A stretch of DNA of 64,000 nucleotides from Thermoleophilaceae bacterium (GTDB lineage Bacteria; Actinomycetota; Thermoleophilia; Solirubrobacterales; Thermoleophilaceae): NCBI GenBank assembly GCA_030446485.1, contig JAUJNF010000002.1:1-64000 (forward strand). The letters run 5' to 3'. Positions 45,501-53,064 of the stretch are shown piece after piece. The position numbers were made by a program, and so were the translations under genes. How positions within the stretch are numbered: the first letter of the stretch is position 1; the number at the start of each line of letters is the position of its first letter. The notes below the pieces were generated by a model. That model did not search any database. It had not been told where the DNA came from and saw only the letters and a list, made by a program, of their open reading frames with translations.

Positions 45501-46016
45501 GTAGACGTTGTCGGCGCCGAAGATCTGCATCAGGTCATCGGCGTGGGCGCGTGCCTCCGCCGGGTTGTCGGCGAGCAGGCGCTGGCAGAAGCGCGACTGC
45601 AGGCAGCCGGTGAGCGCGATCACGCCCTCGGAGTGCCGGGCGAGGAGCCCGGCGTCCACGTTGGGCTTGCCGCGCCGGTAGCCCTCGAGGAACCCGGCGG
45701 AGGTGAGCTTCACGAGGTTGCGAAAGCCGGCGTCGCTCGCCGCCAGCAGCGTCAGGTGGTTGCGCTCGTAGCGCACGGCCTCGGTGCGGTGGTCATCACA
45801 GAGGTAGGCCTCGAACCCGAGGATCGGCTTGATCCCGTGCTTGCGGCAGGCCTTGTAGAGCTCCACCGCGCCGTTCATCACGCCGTGGTCGGTCAGGCCG
45901 AGGGCCGGCTGGCCGAACTCGGCCGCTCGCGCCGCCAGGGCATCGACCTTGCAGGCGCCGTCGAGGAGCGAGTACTCGGAGTGGACGTGCAGGTGGACGG
46001 CGGGGGGCGGCGGCAC
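42516..46016 (-). CDS. dnaE: DNA polymerase III alpha subunit
   Basis: The 1166-residue replicative polymerase (DnaE1 type) has an intact PHP domain (HLHVHSEYSLLDG, LGLTDHGVMNG, GTADVHYL) with the metal His/Asp ligands, which suggests active proofreading. The catalytic palm aspartates lie in MPDIDIDFS with GPGRGSAAGSIVAY before it. Helix-hairpin-helix (KNVGAAAVDAVI) and an OB-fold (WVTVGGVIAECKRIRTKKGEPMMFATLDDLEGQVEMLVF) follow. GTG 46016 has TAGACT 8 bases upstream. Confidence 0.97.
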   Translation of the reverse strand: MPPPPAVHLHVHSEYSLLDGACKVDALAARAAEFGQPALGLTDHGVMNGAVELYKACRKHGIKPILGFEAYLCDDHRTEAVRYERNHLTLLAASDAGFRNLVKLTSAGFLEGYRRGKPNVDAGLLARHSEGVIALTGCLQSRFCQRLLADNPAEARAHADDLMQIFGADNVYFELQRNGLSEQDKVNEGIARIAGEVGRPVVGTADVHYLRREDFDHHQALLCVQTKSTLADPKLSFDTNEFYLKDSEAMAEAFAPWPEAVPTSVEIAERCNVELELGKMLIPSYPTPEGEAEDAYLRRMAEKGLRARYGDPPPAAAVERLEMELGVIGRMGFDAYFLIVWDFVKYAKDSGIAVGPGRGSAAGSIVAYSLQITDVDPLAHELLFERFLNAERVSMPDIDIDFSVKGRDRVIRYVADKYGQESVAQIVTFGRMFPRAATRDAARVLGLDYGTGDRLAKLIPDPIMGRPPSFEDCLKPGEELAAAYNAEPQAKQIIDVARGLEGIVRNASIHAAAVVIADRPLTDIVPLQLAEDRGQIDEDGGRAYRTVTQYSMKPIEDIGLLKMDFLGLRNLDVIESALDIIERSTGERTDMATLPIDDEATYAMLARGDSVGVFQFESEGMREALKKVRPTAFNDLVALVALYRPGAMRHIDTYARNKRNPEGVTYLDERLRPITASTYSVILYQEQSMQIAKQVAGFSGPEADDLRKAIGKKDRARMASLKDRFFEGARATGTADRTVQELWSVNEAAADYSFNRAHAAAYATISYRTAWLKANHPAEYMAALISSVMSTKDKVPFFVSRCEEMGIEVLPPDVNESGHDFVVTGGHIRFGLDAVKNVGAAAVDAVIAAREEGGAFTSIWDLCARVDCRAVNRKAIESLVKCGALDSTGATRRGMLEILPRAQAAGQKDQQDAMLGQGSIFDLDSPPGPGGGTSSPFAQPAQPVPALEDDRKELAAMEKETLGLFLSSHPIKEVRAALSKRVDCSLAELDRKKDGEWVTVGGVIAECKRIRTKKGEPMMFATLDDLEGQVEMLVFNSAYAQNADKVDADRVLIVRGRVDHKDQGETKLVAQEVEVFEPTPEEVERAREEASVPAVARRLSVTVDGSVDESFLDELKDVVSSFPGDHDLVLSIGDRTLRLGDGYRVSGCKACRADLEALAGAALAGD

Positions 46017-46120
46017 GGTCGCTGAGTCTAAGGTTGGGGTCCGACGACTCGACCGTGCTCGGAGGCCTTCCCGGCCGCTCGTTCCGGGAGCCGCCCGCCG
46101 GTGCGGATAGAGTGCCGATC

Positions 46121-46537
46121 GTGCTTCGCCAAGGGCCCATACCGGTGTCGGTCCACGGCGTCATCGAGTACCTGGCGGCCGTCCTCTTCATCGTCGCGCC
46201 CTTTGTGCTCGACTACGACTCGGGGGCCGCGACCGCCGTGTCCATCGCCGTCGGGGTGCTCATCATCGTTGTGGCCGCCCTCACCGCGGGCCCCACCGGG
46301 CTTGTGAAGCAGATCCCCGTACAGGCTCACCTCGTGATCGACTTCGTGCTCGTGGTGGTCCTTCTGGCCGCGCCCTTCCTCTTTGGCTTCTCCGGCGAGA
46401 CGGCTCCGACCGCCTTCTTCATCGCCGTCGGCGTCGCGCACCTGCTGATCACGCTCGCCACCCGCTTCGTGCGGGGCGCGGGCGCCGCCGCAGAGCCGGC
46501 GCCCGGTCAGCCCGCGGGCTCGACCCGCGCGGACTGA
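46121..46537 (+). CDS. SPW-repeat-like membrane protein
   Basis: From GTG 46121 (7 bases after TAGAGT at 46108-46113) the 138-residue protein has four TM helices: VIEYLAAVLFIVAPFVLDYD, AATAVSIAVGVLIIVVAALTAG, AHLVIDFVLVVVLLAAPFLFGFS and AFFIAVGVAHLLITLATRF. This two-by-two layout with LFIVAPFVLDY and LAAPFLFGFS resembles SPW-type repeats of actinobacteria. The C-terminus is Pro/Ala-rich. It is divergent from dnaE; the starts are 104 bases apart. Confidence 0.75.
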   Translation: MLRQGPIPVSVHGVIEYLAAVLFIVAPFVLDYDSGAATAVSIAVGVLIIVVAALTAGPTGLVKQIPVQAHLVIDFVLVVVLLAAPFLFGFSGETAPTAFFIAVGVAHLLITLATRFVRGAGAAAEPAPGQPAGSTRAD

Positions 46538-46556
46538 GCGCCGGCTTCCGGCGGCC

Positions 46557-46718
46557 CTACTCCTCGCCGCCTCGCGCCGCAGCCGCTCCGGCCACCAGCA
46601 CGGCGAGCACCGCGGCGCCCGCGATCAGCTTCGTCCGCTGCTGCCTGACCTTCCGCCGGGCCGCCCGACGGGCAATCTGCCAGACCAACCAGCCGAGCAG
46701 CGTATAGCGCGTCCCCAT
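46557..46718 (-). CDS. Tiny membrane protein downstream of argG
   Basis: The 53-residue protein MGTRYTLLGWLVWQIARRAARRKVRQQR then TKLIAGAAVLAVLVAGAAAARGGEE is a membrane hairpin with a very basic central loop. Its ATG overlaps the argG stop (TGATG), strong evidence of coupled translation. Function is unknown. Confidence 0.65.
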   Translation of the reverse strand: MGTRYTLLGWLVWQIARRAARRKVRQQRTKLIAGAAVLAVLVAGAAAARGGEE

Positions 46719-47989
46719 CAGCTCTCCCCCTTGTTTCGCTGGCGCACCGCGTGGGCCATGCGCGATTGCAGGCTCCAGAGCTCGATGAAGCCGGGGCTCG
46801 CCTGCTGTGAGAACAGCCCGCCCGACTCGCCGAACCCGGCGAGCGCGGCATCGTAAAGCGCGTTCGGAGACGAACGGGCGACCGGCCCCGACTTGCCCTT
46901 GTAGAGCTTCAGTGTGATCGTTCCCGTGACTTGCTCGTTCACGCTGTCCATGAACGCGTTGAGATCTTCCAGCAGCGGCTCGTACCAGAGGCCGGCGTAC
47001 ACCAGGAAGGCCCACTGGTGGTCCAGCTGGGACTTGAACTGGTTCTGGTGGATCGTGCCGACGAGCTTCTCGAGCTCCCGGTGGGCGGTAAGGATGATTT
47101 CGGCGGCCGGCACCTCGTAGAGGTCGCGCACCTTGAGCCCGACGATGCGGTCCTCGATGTGGTCGACGATCCCGATGCCGTGCCGCATGCCGATCGCGCC
47201 TGCCTGCTCGAGCAGCTCCACGAGACCGAGGCGCTTGCCGTTCAGCCCGACCGGCACGCCGCGCTCGAACTCGACGGCCACGAGCTCCGGCTCGTCGGGG
47301 GCGTCCTCGGGCCGCGTGACGAGGTCGAACACGTCGTCGTGGGGCGGCTCCGCGAGGTTCTCGATCGGCCCGCCCTCGGACGAGCGGCCCCACAGGTTGT
47401 CGTCGATCGAGTAGGGAGGCGCCTCGGTGCCGCCCTTCACCGGGATCCCGTGCTCGCGCGCGTAGGCGATCTCCTCCTCACGGCCCATCTGCCAGCCCCG
47501 CACCGGCGCGATGATCTTCATCTCCGGGTCGAGCGCGGCCACCGTGCCCTCGATGCGCACCTGGTCGTTGCCCTTGCCGGTGCAGCCGTGGGCGATGGTG
47601 TCGCAGCCGGCCTCGCGGGCGTGCTTCACGGCCAGCTTGGCGATCAGCGGGCGCCCCAGGGCGGTAAACAGCGGGTAGCCGCCGCCGTAGAGGGCATTGG
47701 CCTTGATCGCCGGCAGCACGTAGTCGCGGGCGAACTCCTCGCGCGCGTCGACCACGAAGCAGTCGACCGCCCCAAGCTGCAGCGCCTTGCCGCGGACCAC
47801 GTCGTAGTCCTCCCCCGGCTGCCCGAGGTTGACCGTGAGGGCCACGACCTCCGCGTCGTACTCGTCCTGGATCCACTTGAGCATCACGCTCGTATCGAGG
47901 CCGCCGGAGTACAGCAGCAGCACCCGGCCGACGTCCTCGGGATCGGCCTCATAGGAGGCGGTCTTCGTGAGGGTGTGGCGCTCGGGCAC
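46718..47989 (-). CDS. argG: Argininosuccinate synthase
   Basis: The 423-residue enzyme condenses citrulline and aspartate with ATP. The N-type ATP pyrophosphatase loop is VLLLYSGGLDTSVMLKWI; other conserved stretches are NLGQPGEDYDVVRGKALQLGAVDCFVVDAREEFA, HGCTGKGNDQVR and ETEAPPYSIDDNLWGRSSEGG-like PYSIDDNLWGRSSEGG. GTG 47989 lies 6 bases after TATAAC, a leaderless layout. Other arg genes lie beyond a divergent vapBC pair. Confidence 0.95.
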   Translation of the reverse strand: MPERHTLTKTASYEADPEDVGRVLLLYSGGLDTSVMLKWIQDEYDAEVVALTVNLGQPGEDYDVVRGKALQLGAVDCFVVDAREEFARDYVLPAIKANALYGGGYPLFTALGRPLIAKLAVKHAREAGCDTIAHGCTGKGNDQVRIEGTVAALDPEMKIIAPVRGWQMGREEEIAYAREHGIPVKGGTEAPPYSIDDNLWGRSSEGGPIENLAEPPHDDVFDLVTRPEDAPDEPELVAVEFERGVPVGLNGKRLGLVELLEQAGAIGMRHGIGIVDHIEDRIVGLKVRDLYEVPAAEIILTAHRELEKLVGTIHQNQFKSQLDHQWAFLVYAGLWYEPLLEDLNAFMDSVNEQVTGTITLKLYKGKSGPVARSSPNALYDAALAGFGESGGLFSQQASPGFIELWSLQSRMAHAVRQRNKGES

Positions 47990-48041
47990 CGGCCGGTTAT
48001 AGCGGGCCGGGCCGGGCAGCGGAGCTTCGTTGGCCGAGACG

Positions 48042-48063
48042 GTGTAACTGTGAGTGTTACACT
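48042..48063 (+). promoter_or_regulatory. Operator and -10 of vapBC
   Basis: An inverted repeat GTGTAAC (48042-48048) and GTTACAC (48056-48062) with a 7-base spacer overlaps TACACT (48058-48063), which lies 6 bases before ATG 48070 of the antitoxin gene. This is the usual position for autoregulation by a toxin-antitoxin complex. Confidence 0.6.
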
Positions 48064-48066
48064 GAC

Positions 48067-48387
48067 GTGATGGCGACGGTTCACAGGCGCATTGCCGTTG
48101 TCAGGGATCCGGAGCTGGACGCGGCCCTACGCCGCACGGCTGCACTGCTCGGGGAGGACAAGCCGGCGGCGACACTGGTGCGCGAACTGGCCCTGCGCGG
48201 CGCCGAGGCGATTGCGAACAACCCCCGGGCGGAGGCGATGCGCCAGCTCGTTGCCGAGCGGGGCGGGCGGTCGGCCGACGGCTCGCTGGCCGATTTTCTC
48301 GACGAGCGCGAGCCCCAGGGCGAGGCCGACCCGGAGCGCCGGGCGAGCCGGTTGCTCGACGAGCTCCGCTCCGAGCGCCTGCCGTGA
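48067..48387 (+). CDS. vapB: VapB-type antitoxin
   Basis: The 105-107-residue protein begins ATVHRRIAVVRDPELDAALRRTAALLGEDKPAATLVRELALRGAEAIANN, a ribbon-helix-helix-like DNA-binding N-terminus, with an acidic C-terminus (DEREPQGEADPERRASRLLDELRSERLP) that should wrap VapC. GTG 48067 and ATG 48070 are in frame; ATG 48070 fits the leaderless layout. The gene overlaps vapC by 4 bases. Confidence 0.85.
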   Translation: MMATVHRRIAVVRDPELDAALRRTAALLGEDKPAATLVRELALRGAEAIANNPRAEAMRQLVAERGGRSADGSLADFLDEREPQGEADPERRASRLLDELRSERLP

Positions 48388-48782
48388 GTGCTGGCCTGGC
48401 GTACCTCGATACCTCTGCCTTCATCAAGCTGATCGTTCCGGAGCCCGAGAGCAAGGCGCTCGAGATCGAGCTTCGGCGGTGGCCCCACGCGGTGGCGAGT
48501 GAGCTGCTCGAGATCGAGGCGGCGCGCTTCGGTCGGCGCTACGGAGGAGCCACGTCGAGTTCGATCGGTGCCGCGCTGCGGCGCATCACGCTCGTTCCCA
48601 TCGGAGCAGGAGTCCGCACCGTCGCCGCCACGCTGGCGCCACCCGAACTACGGACGCTGGACGCGATCCACCTGGCCACGGCGCTCGACCTCGGGCCGCG
48701 GGTCGAGGGGTTCTTTGCCTATGACCGTCGGCTAGCCGGCGCGGCCACGGCCAGCGGCCTGAGCGTTCTCGCGCCCGCCTGA
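48384..48782 (+). CDS. vapC: VapC-type PIN-domain ribonuclease toxin
   Basis: The 132-residue PIN domain shows the four acidic residues: D9 in LAYLDTSAFIKL, E in ASELLEIEAARF, D in LRTLDAIHLATAL and D in FFAYDRRL. VapC toxins cleave tRNA or rRNA. The start is at GTG/ATG overlapping vapB. The pair lies between argD and argG, with opposite orientation to the arg genes. Confidence 0.88.
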   Translation: MSAGLAYLDTSAFIKLIVPEPESKALEIELRRWPHAVASELLEIEAARFGRRYGGATSSSIGAALRRITLVPIGAGVRTVAATLAPPELRTLDAIHLATALDLGPRVEGFFAYDRRLAGAATASGLSVLAPA

Positions 48783-48807
48783 ACGGCGCCTCTCGAGGCC
48801 GGGCGGT

Positions 48808-49959
48808 TCACCGGACCGCGGTACTCAGGCGCTCGAGGGCGTCGTGGATCTCCGCCCCGGTGACCGTGAGCGGCGGGAGCAGGCGGATCGTGTCCGGTCC
48901 GGTGGCGTTCACCACGAGCCGCTGCTCGAGGAGCAGGCGGCGGGCCACGTCCGGCGCCTCGGGAACCTCGAACGCCAGCATGAGCCCGCGCCCGCGTACC
49001 CCGTCGACGCCGAGCGCCTCGAGCCCGCCGCGCAGAGCCACCCCCTTGGCGGCCACGGCGGCGAGGAACTCCGGATCGTCGACCACGTCGAGCACGGCGT
49101 TCGCTGCCGCGCACACGAGCGGCCCGCCGGCGAAGGTCGTGCCATGGTCGCCGCTCTGAAACACGTCGCCGTACGCGGGCCCGGTCACGCACGCCCCGAC
49201 CGGCACCCCACCCCCAAGGCCCTTGGCGACGGTGATGACGTCGGGCCGGACGCCGAGGCCCTGCCAGGCCCACAGGTCACCCGTGCGGCCCATCCCGCAC
49301 TGGATCTCGTCGAAGACCAGCAGCGCGCCGTGGTCGTCGCACGCCTCCCGGGCCGCGGCCAGCACCTCGGAGGAGATCGGGTGGATTCCCGACTCGCCCT
49401 GGATCGGCTCGATCATCACCGCGGCAGTGCCATCGTGCACCGCGGCATGCAGCGCGGCCGAGTCGTCGCGGGGCACCGCGACGAACCCCGGCAAGAGCGG
49501 CTCGAAGGGCTCCTGCTTGGCTTGCGACGGCGTGGCCGACAGGGCGCCCATCGTGCGGCCGTGGAAGGCGCCCGCCAGGACCACGATCTCGCCCCCGATC
49601 CGCCGCCTGCGCCCCAGCTTGATCGCGCACTCGTTGGCCTCGGCCCCCGAGTTCGTGAAGAACACCTTGCCCCCCAGCGACCCCTCCGACAGCCGCTCGG
49701 CCAGACGCAGCGCCGGCTCGGTGTAGAAGAGGTTGGTCGCGTGCATCAACCGAGCCGCCTGTGCCGTCACCGCCTCGACCAGCGCCGGGTGCGAATGGCC
49801 GATCTGCACCACCGAGATGCCGGCGAGCATGTCGAGGTACTCGTTGCCCTCGGAGTCCCACAGGGCGCAGCCCTCCCCGCGCACGAACTCCACCGGCGCC
49901 TTGGCGTACGTCGGCATCAGGTAGTCGCGCTCCAGGGCCTGCAGGTCGGTGACGGTCAC
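48808..49959 (-). CDS. argD: Acetylornithine aminotransferase
   Basis: The 383-residue PLP class III enzyme converts N-acetylglutamate semialdehyde to N-acetylornithine. NSGAEANECAIKLGRRR, LAGAFHGRTMGALSATPS, EPIQGESGIHP, LLVFDEIQCGMGRTG and the PLP lysine in TVAKGLGGGVPVGA are present. GTG 49959 overlaps the argB stop. It is the last gene of the spoU-pheS-pheT-argCJBD run. Confidence 0.95.
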   Translation of the reverse strand: MTVTDLQALERDYLMPTYAKAPVEFVRGEGCALWDSEGNEYLDMLAGISVVQIGHSHPALVEAVTAQAARLMHATNLFYTEPALRLAERLSEGSLGGKVFFTNSGAEANECAIKLGRRRRIGGEIVVLAGAFHGRTMGALSATPSQAKQEPFEPLLPGFVAVPRDDSAALHAAVHDGTAAVMIEPIQGESGIHPISSEVLAAAREACDDHGALLVFDEIQCGMGRTGDLWAWQGLGVRPDVITVAKGLGGGVPVGACVTGPAYGDVFQSGDHGTTFAGGPLVCAAANAVLDVVDDPEFLAAVAAKGVALRGGLEALGVDGVRGRGLMLAFEVPEAPDVARRLLLEQRLVVNATGPDTIRLLPPLTVTGAEIHDALERLSTAVR

Positions 49960-50825
49960 GGCCAGATCTTCGTCCCGATGCCGTGGTCGGTGAAGAGCTC
50001 GATCAGCAGCGAGTGCGGCGAGCGGCCATCGATGATGTGGGCGTTCTGCACTCCCCCCGCCACGGCGTCGAGACAGGCCAGGAGCTTGGGGCGCATGCCG
50101 CCCGATACCTCGTCGAGGCGGGCGTGCACCTCCGCCGCCGTCGCGCGCGATATGCGGCTGGCGGGATCGGGGGGATCGGCGAGCCAGCCTTCGACGTCGG
50201 TGAGGAAGATCGCCTTGTGCGCCCGGAGGGCCACGGCCACGGCCGCCGCGGCGGCGTCGGCGTTCACGTTGTACGAGTGCCCGTCGGCGTCCGCGCCCAC
50301 GGAGGCCACCACCGGGATGTAGTCGGCGGCGATGTGGTTCAGGACGTCCACGTCCACACGCTCGATCTCGCCCACGAACCCGAGGTCGTGCCCGTCGGTG
50401 AGCTGCTTGCGCACGGTGAACAGCGAGCCGTCGTCCCCGCACAGTCCGACCGCGGACTGCCCGAAGCGGTTCAGGAGCAGGACGATGTCCTTGTTGATCT
50501 TGCCGACCAGCACCATCTTCACGACCTCGACGGTCTCCTCGTCGGAGACCCTGAGGCCGTCGACGAACGTGACGTCCATGCCCAGGCGCTCCATGTAGCG
50601 CGTGATGTCGGGCCCTCCGCCGTGCACCACGACGGGGTTCATGCCCACGAACTTCAGCAGCACCACGTCGCGCGCGAACTCCGTGCGCAGCGCGGGGTCG
50701 GTCATGGCCGCGCCGCCGTACTTGATCACCACCGTCTTGCCCTCGAAGCGCCGGATGTAGGGAAGGGCCTCGAGGAGGGTCGCGACCTCACCGGCGGCGA
50801 CCTCGGAGCGGGCGCCCTGGGCCAT
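49956..50825 (-). CDS. argB: Acetylglutamate kinase
   Basis: The 289-residue amino-acid kinase phosphorylates N-acetylglutamate. Conserved: KTVVIKYGGAAM, VVHGGGPDITRYMERLG, FVDGLRVSDEETVEVVKMVLVGKINKDIV and NVNADAAAAAVAVAL, then GGMRPKLLACLDAVAGGVQNAHIIDGRSPHSLL. The N-terminal helix EVATLLEALPYIRRFEGK is typical of arginine-sensitive kinases. The ATG overlaps the argJ stop (TGATG). Confidence 0.96.
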   Translation of the reverse strand: MAQGARSEVAAGEVATLLEALPYIRRFEGKTVVIKYGGAAMTDPALRTEFARDVVLLKFVGMNPVVVHGGGPDITRYMERLGMDVTFVDGLRVSDEETVEVVKMVLVGKINKDIVLLLNRFGQSAVGLCGDDGSLFTVRKQLTDGHDLGFVGEIERVDVDVLNHIAADYIPVVASVGADADGHSYNVNADAAAAAVAVALRAHKAIFLTDVEGWLADPPDPASRISRATAAEVHARLDEVSGGMRPKLLACLDAVAGGVQNAHIIDGRSPHSLLIELFTDHGIGTKIWP

Positions 50826-52078
50826 CAGGTGGTGTACTCCGCGTTGAGGGTCACGTAGTCGCGGGAGAGGTCGGAGAAGAAGACCTCGGTCTCGCCGCCC
50901 TGTCCGGGGATGGTGAGCTCGTAGTCGACCTCCGGCCCGGTGACCGCCTCGACGAGCTCCGCCAGCTCGGCTTCGGTCAGGCCGACCTGCGCGCCCCCCG
51001 ACACCACCCGCCGGCCCTCGATGTCCAGGTCCAGGTAGGCGCCGCCGGCCGCGACCGTGCCGTCCAGCGCCCCAAGCGCCTGTCCGGCGGCCTGCAGGAT
51101 GCGGCCGAAGTTGGGATCGGCCCCGTGCAGTGCGGTCTTCACGAGCGGCGAGTTGGCCACCGCTCGCGCCACCGGCTCGACGGCCCCGGCGTCACCGCGG
51201 ACCACCACGCGACCCACCCGCCCCGCACCCTCGCCGTCGGCCACCACGTCGAGGGCCATCTGCCTGAGCAGCGCGTCCAGGGCCTCGCCCAGGCGCAGCT
51301 CGTCCTCGGACTCGGGCGCGACGGCCACCCCCGACGCGCCGCCGGCCAGGCAGAACACCGAGTCGCTCGTGGAGAGCTGCCCGTCCACGGTGATGCGGTC
51401 GAAAGAGCGCTTAACGCACACGCCGGTGAGCAGGTCGAGTGTCTCCGGCTGGAGAGCGGCGTCGGTCTCCACGAAGCAGAAGAGCGTGGCGAACAGCGGC
51501 GACATCATCCCGGCGCCCTTGGCCTGGGCCGCCAGCCGTACGGGACCGGACGGGAGGGTCACCTCGAGGCACGCCCGCTTGGGCCCGCTGTCGGTGGTGA
51601 GGATGGCGTCCGCCAGGTCGCTCGCGTCGGGGCCCAGTGCCGCCGCCGCCGTCGCGACCCCCGCGAGCAGCCGGTCGCGCGGCAGCTCGCGCGCGATCAC
51701 GCCGGTGGCGGCCACGCCGACCTGCTCCGGCTCCACGCCCAGGAGCTCCGCGGCGGTGGCCTGAGCGGCGCGCGCGGTGTCCAGCCCGCGCTGGCCGTCC
51801 GCCACGTTGGCGTTGCCCGAGCTCGACACCACCGCCCTGAGGCGCTCGAGCGCCGCCCCCCGGGACACGATCACCGGCGCGCCCACGACGGCGCTGCTCG
51901 TGAAGCGCGCCGCCGACACGGTCTCGGGTGAGTCGGACACGAGCACGCCGACGTCGAGCCCATCGGGCTTGATGCCAGCCGCCACGCCGGCGGCGCGGAA
52001 GCCCGCCGGCAACGCCGTCGGCTCCAGCTCGCGCACGTGCTCCGGGCGGTCCACCCACCGCGAGCGGAAGAAGCTCAC
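50825..52078 (-). CDS. argJ: Bifunctional glutamate N-acetyltransferase / ornithine acetyltransferase
   Basis: The 417-residue Ntn-fold enzyme recycles the acetyl group from acetylornithine to glutamate. Signatures: PAGFRAAGVAAGIKPDGLDVGVLVS, SSSGNANVADGQRG, GVIARELPRD and the autocleavage region KGAGMMSPLFATLF, with the catalytic Thr (LFAT). C-terminal conserved segments include DPNFGRILQAAGQALG. GTG 52078 overlaps the argC stop. The recycling ArgJ explains the absence of argA and argE. Confidence 0.95.
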   Translation of the reverse strand: MSFFRSRWVDRPEHVRELEPTALPAGFRAAGVAAGIKPDGLDVGVLVSDSPETVSAARFTSSAVVGAPVIVSRGAALERLRAVVSSSGNANVADGQRGLDTARAAQATAAELLGVEPEQVGVAATGVIARELPRDRLLAGVATAAAALGPDASDLADAILTTDSGPKRACLEVTLPSGPVRLAAQAKGAGMMSPLFATLFCFVETDAALQPETLDLLTGVCVKRSFDRITVDGQLSTSDSVFCLAGGASGVAVAPESEDELRLGEALDALLRQMALDVVADGEGAGRVGRVVVRGDAGAVEPVARAVANSPLVKTALHGADPNFGRILQAAGQALGALDGTVAAGGAYLDLDIEGRRVVSGGAQVGLTEAELAELVEAVTGPEVDYELTIPGQGGETEVFFSDLSRDYVTLNAEYTT

Positions 52079-53064
52079 GTGAGCCCGTCGCTCTCCGGCA
52101 GGCCCAGCATTACGTTGAGGTCCTGCACCGCCTGGCCCGCGGCGCCCTTCCAGAGGTTGTCGATCACGGCGAACACGAGCACTCGCCCGGTCGCCGGCTC
52201 GACGGTGGCGTGGATGCGGCAGCGGTTGGTCTCGCGCACGTCGCGGACCCCCGGCGGCGATGCGGCCAGGTCGACGAAGGGCTCGCCCCCGTAAGCGTCC
52301 TCGAACAGCTCACGCAGGTCGCCCGCGGACAGGTCACGCGCGGCGGTTACGTAGCAGCTGGCCAGGAGCCCCTGGTCGATGGGCAGCAGGTGCGGGGTGA
52401 AGGTGATGGGCGGCTCGCCATCACCGGTGGCGATCTCCTGCTCCAGCTCCGCGCGGTGGCGATGGCCCTCGACCTTGTACGAGTTCACGTTGTCGGTGAC
52501 CGACACGAAGTGGGTGATCTGGGTGGCCTCGCGACCGGCGCCGGACACACCCGTCTTGGCGTCTACCACCACGTCGGCGATCAGGCCGCGGAGCGGAGCC
52601 AGCGCGAGGATGGCGGCGCTCGGGAAGCATCCCGGTCCGGCCACCAGATCGGCCTGCGCGACGGCCTCTCGGTGCAGCTCGGTGAGCCCGTAGACCGCCC
52701 GGTCGAGCAGCTCGGGAGCAGCGTGCGCGCCGTAGTAACGCTCATAGCTTGCGCGGTCGAGGCGGAAGTCCGCCGACAGGTCGACGACCTTTAGGCCGCG
52801 GTCGAGCAGATCGCGGGTGACCGGCGCGGAGGCGCCGTGCGGGTAGGCCACGAGCGCGACGTCCGCCCGCTCGGCCACGCGGTCGGGGTCGAAGTACTCG
52901 AGCTCCACCGGCACGCGGTGACGCGGGTAGACCTCGTCGAGGCGCCGCCCCGCGTCGCTGCGCGCCGTGGCCACCGAGAGCTCCAACGACGGATGCCCCT
53001 GCACGAGCGCCGCACAGAGCGCCCCCGCGAAGCCCGACGCGCCGATCACCGCGGTTCTATGCAC
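52075..53064 (-). CDS. argC: N-acetyl-gamma-glutamyl-phosphate reductase
   Basis: The 329-residue NADPH enzyme reduces N-acetylglutamyl phosphate. [22 protein letters not shown] is the Rossmann motif, [15 protein letters not shown] holds the catalytic Cys, and [15 protein letters not shown] follows. GTG 53064 overlaps the end of pheT by 8 bases, so arg genes are continuous with the phenylalanyl-tRNA synthetase genes. Confidence 0.96.
   Translation of the reverse strand: MHRTAVIGASGFAGALCAALVQGHPSLELSVATARSDAGRRLDEVYPRHRVPVELEYFDPDRVAERADVALVAYPHGASAPVTRDLLDRGLKVVDLSADFRLDRASYERYYGAHAAPELLDRAVYGLTELHREAVAQADLVAGPGCFPSAAILALAPLRGLIADVVVDAKTGVSGAGREATQITHFVSVTDNVNSYKVEGHRHRAELEQEIATGDGEPPITFTPHLLPIDQGLLASCYVTAARDLSAGDLRELFEDAYGGEPFVDLAASPPGVRDVRETNRCRIHATVEPATGRVLVFAVIDNLWKGAAGQAVQDLNVMLGLPESDGLT

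Noticed and set aside
43689..46025. A 778-codon open frame on the plus strand over dnaE
   Set aside because: It is antisense to dnaE, Val/His/Arg/Ala-rich without any domain, and typical of high-GC antisense frames.
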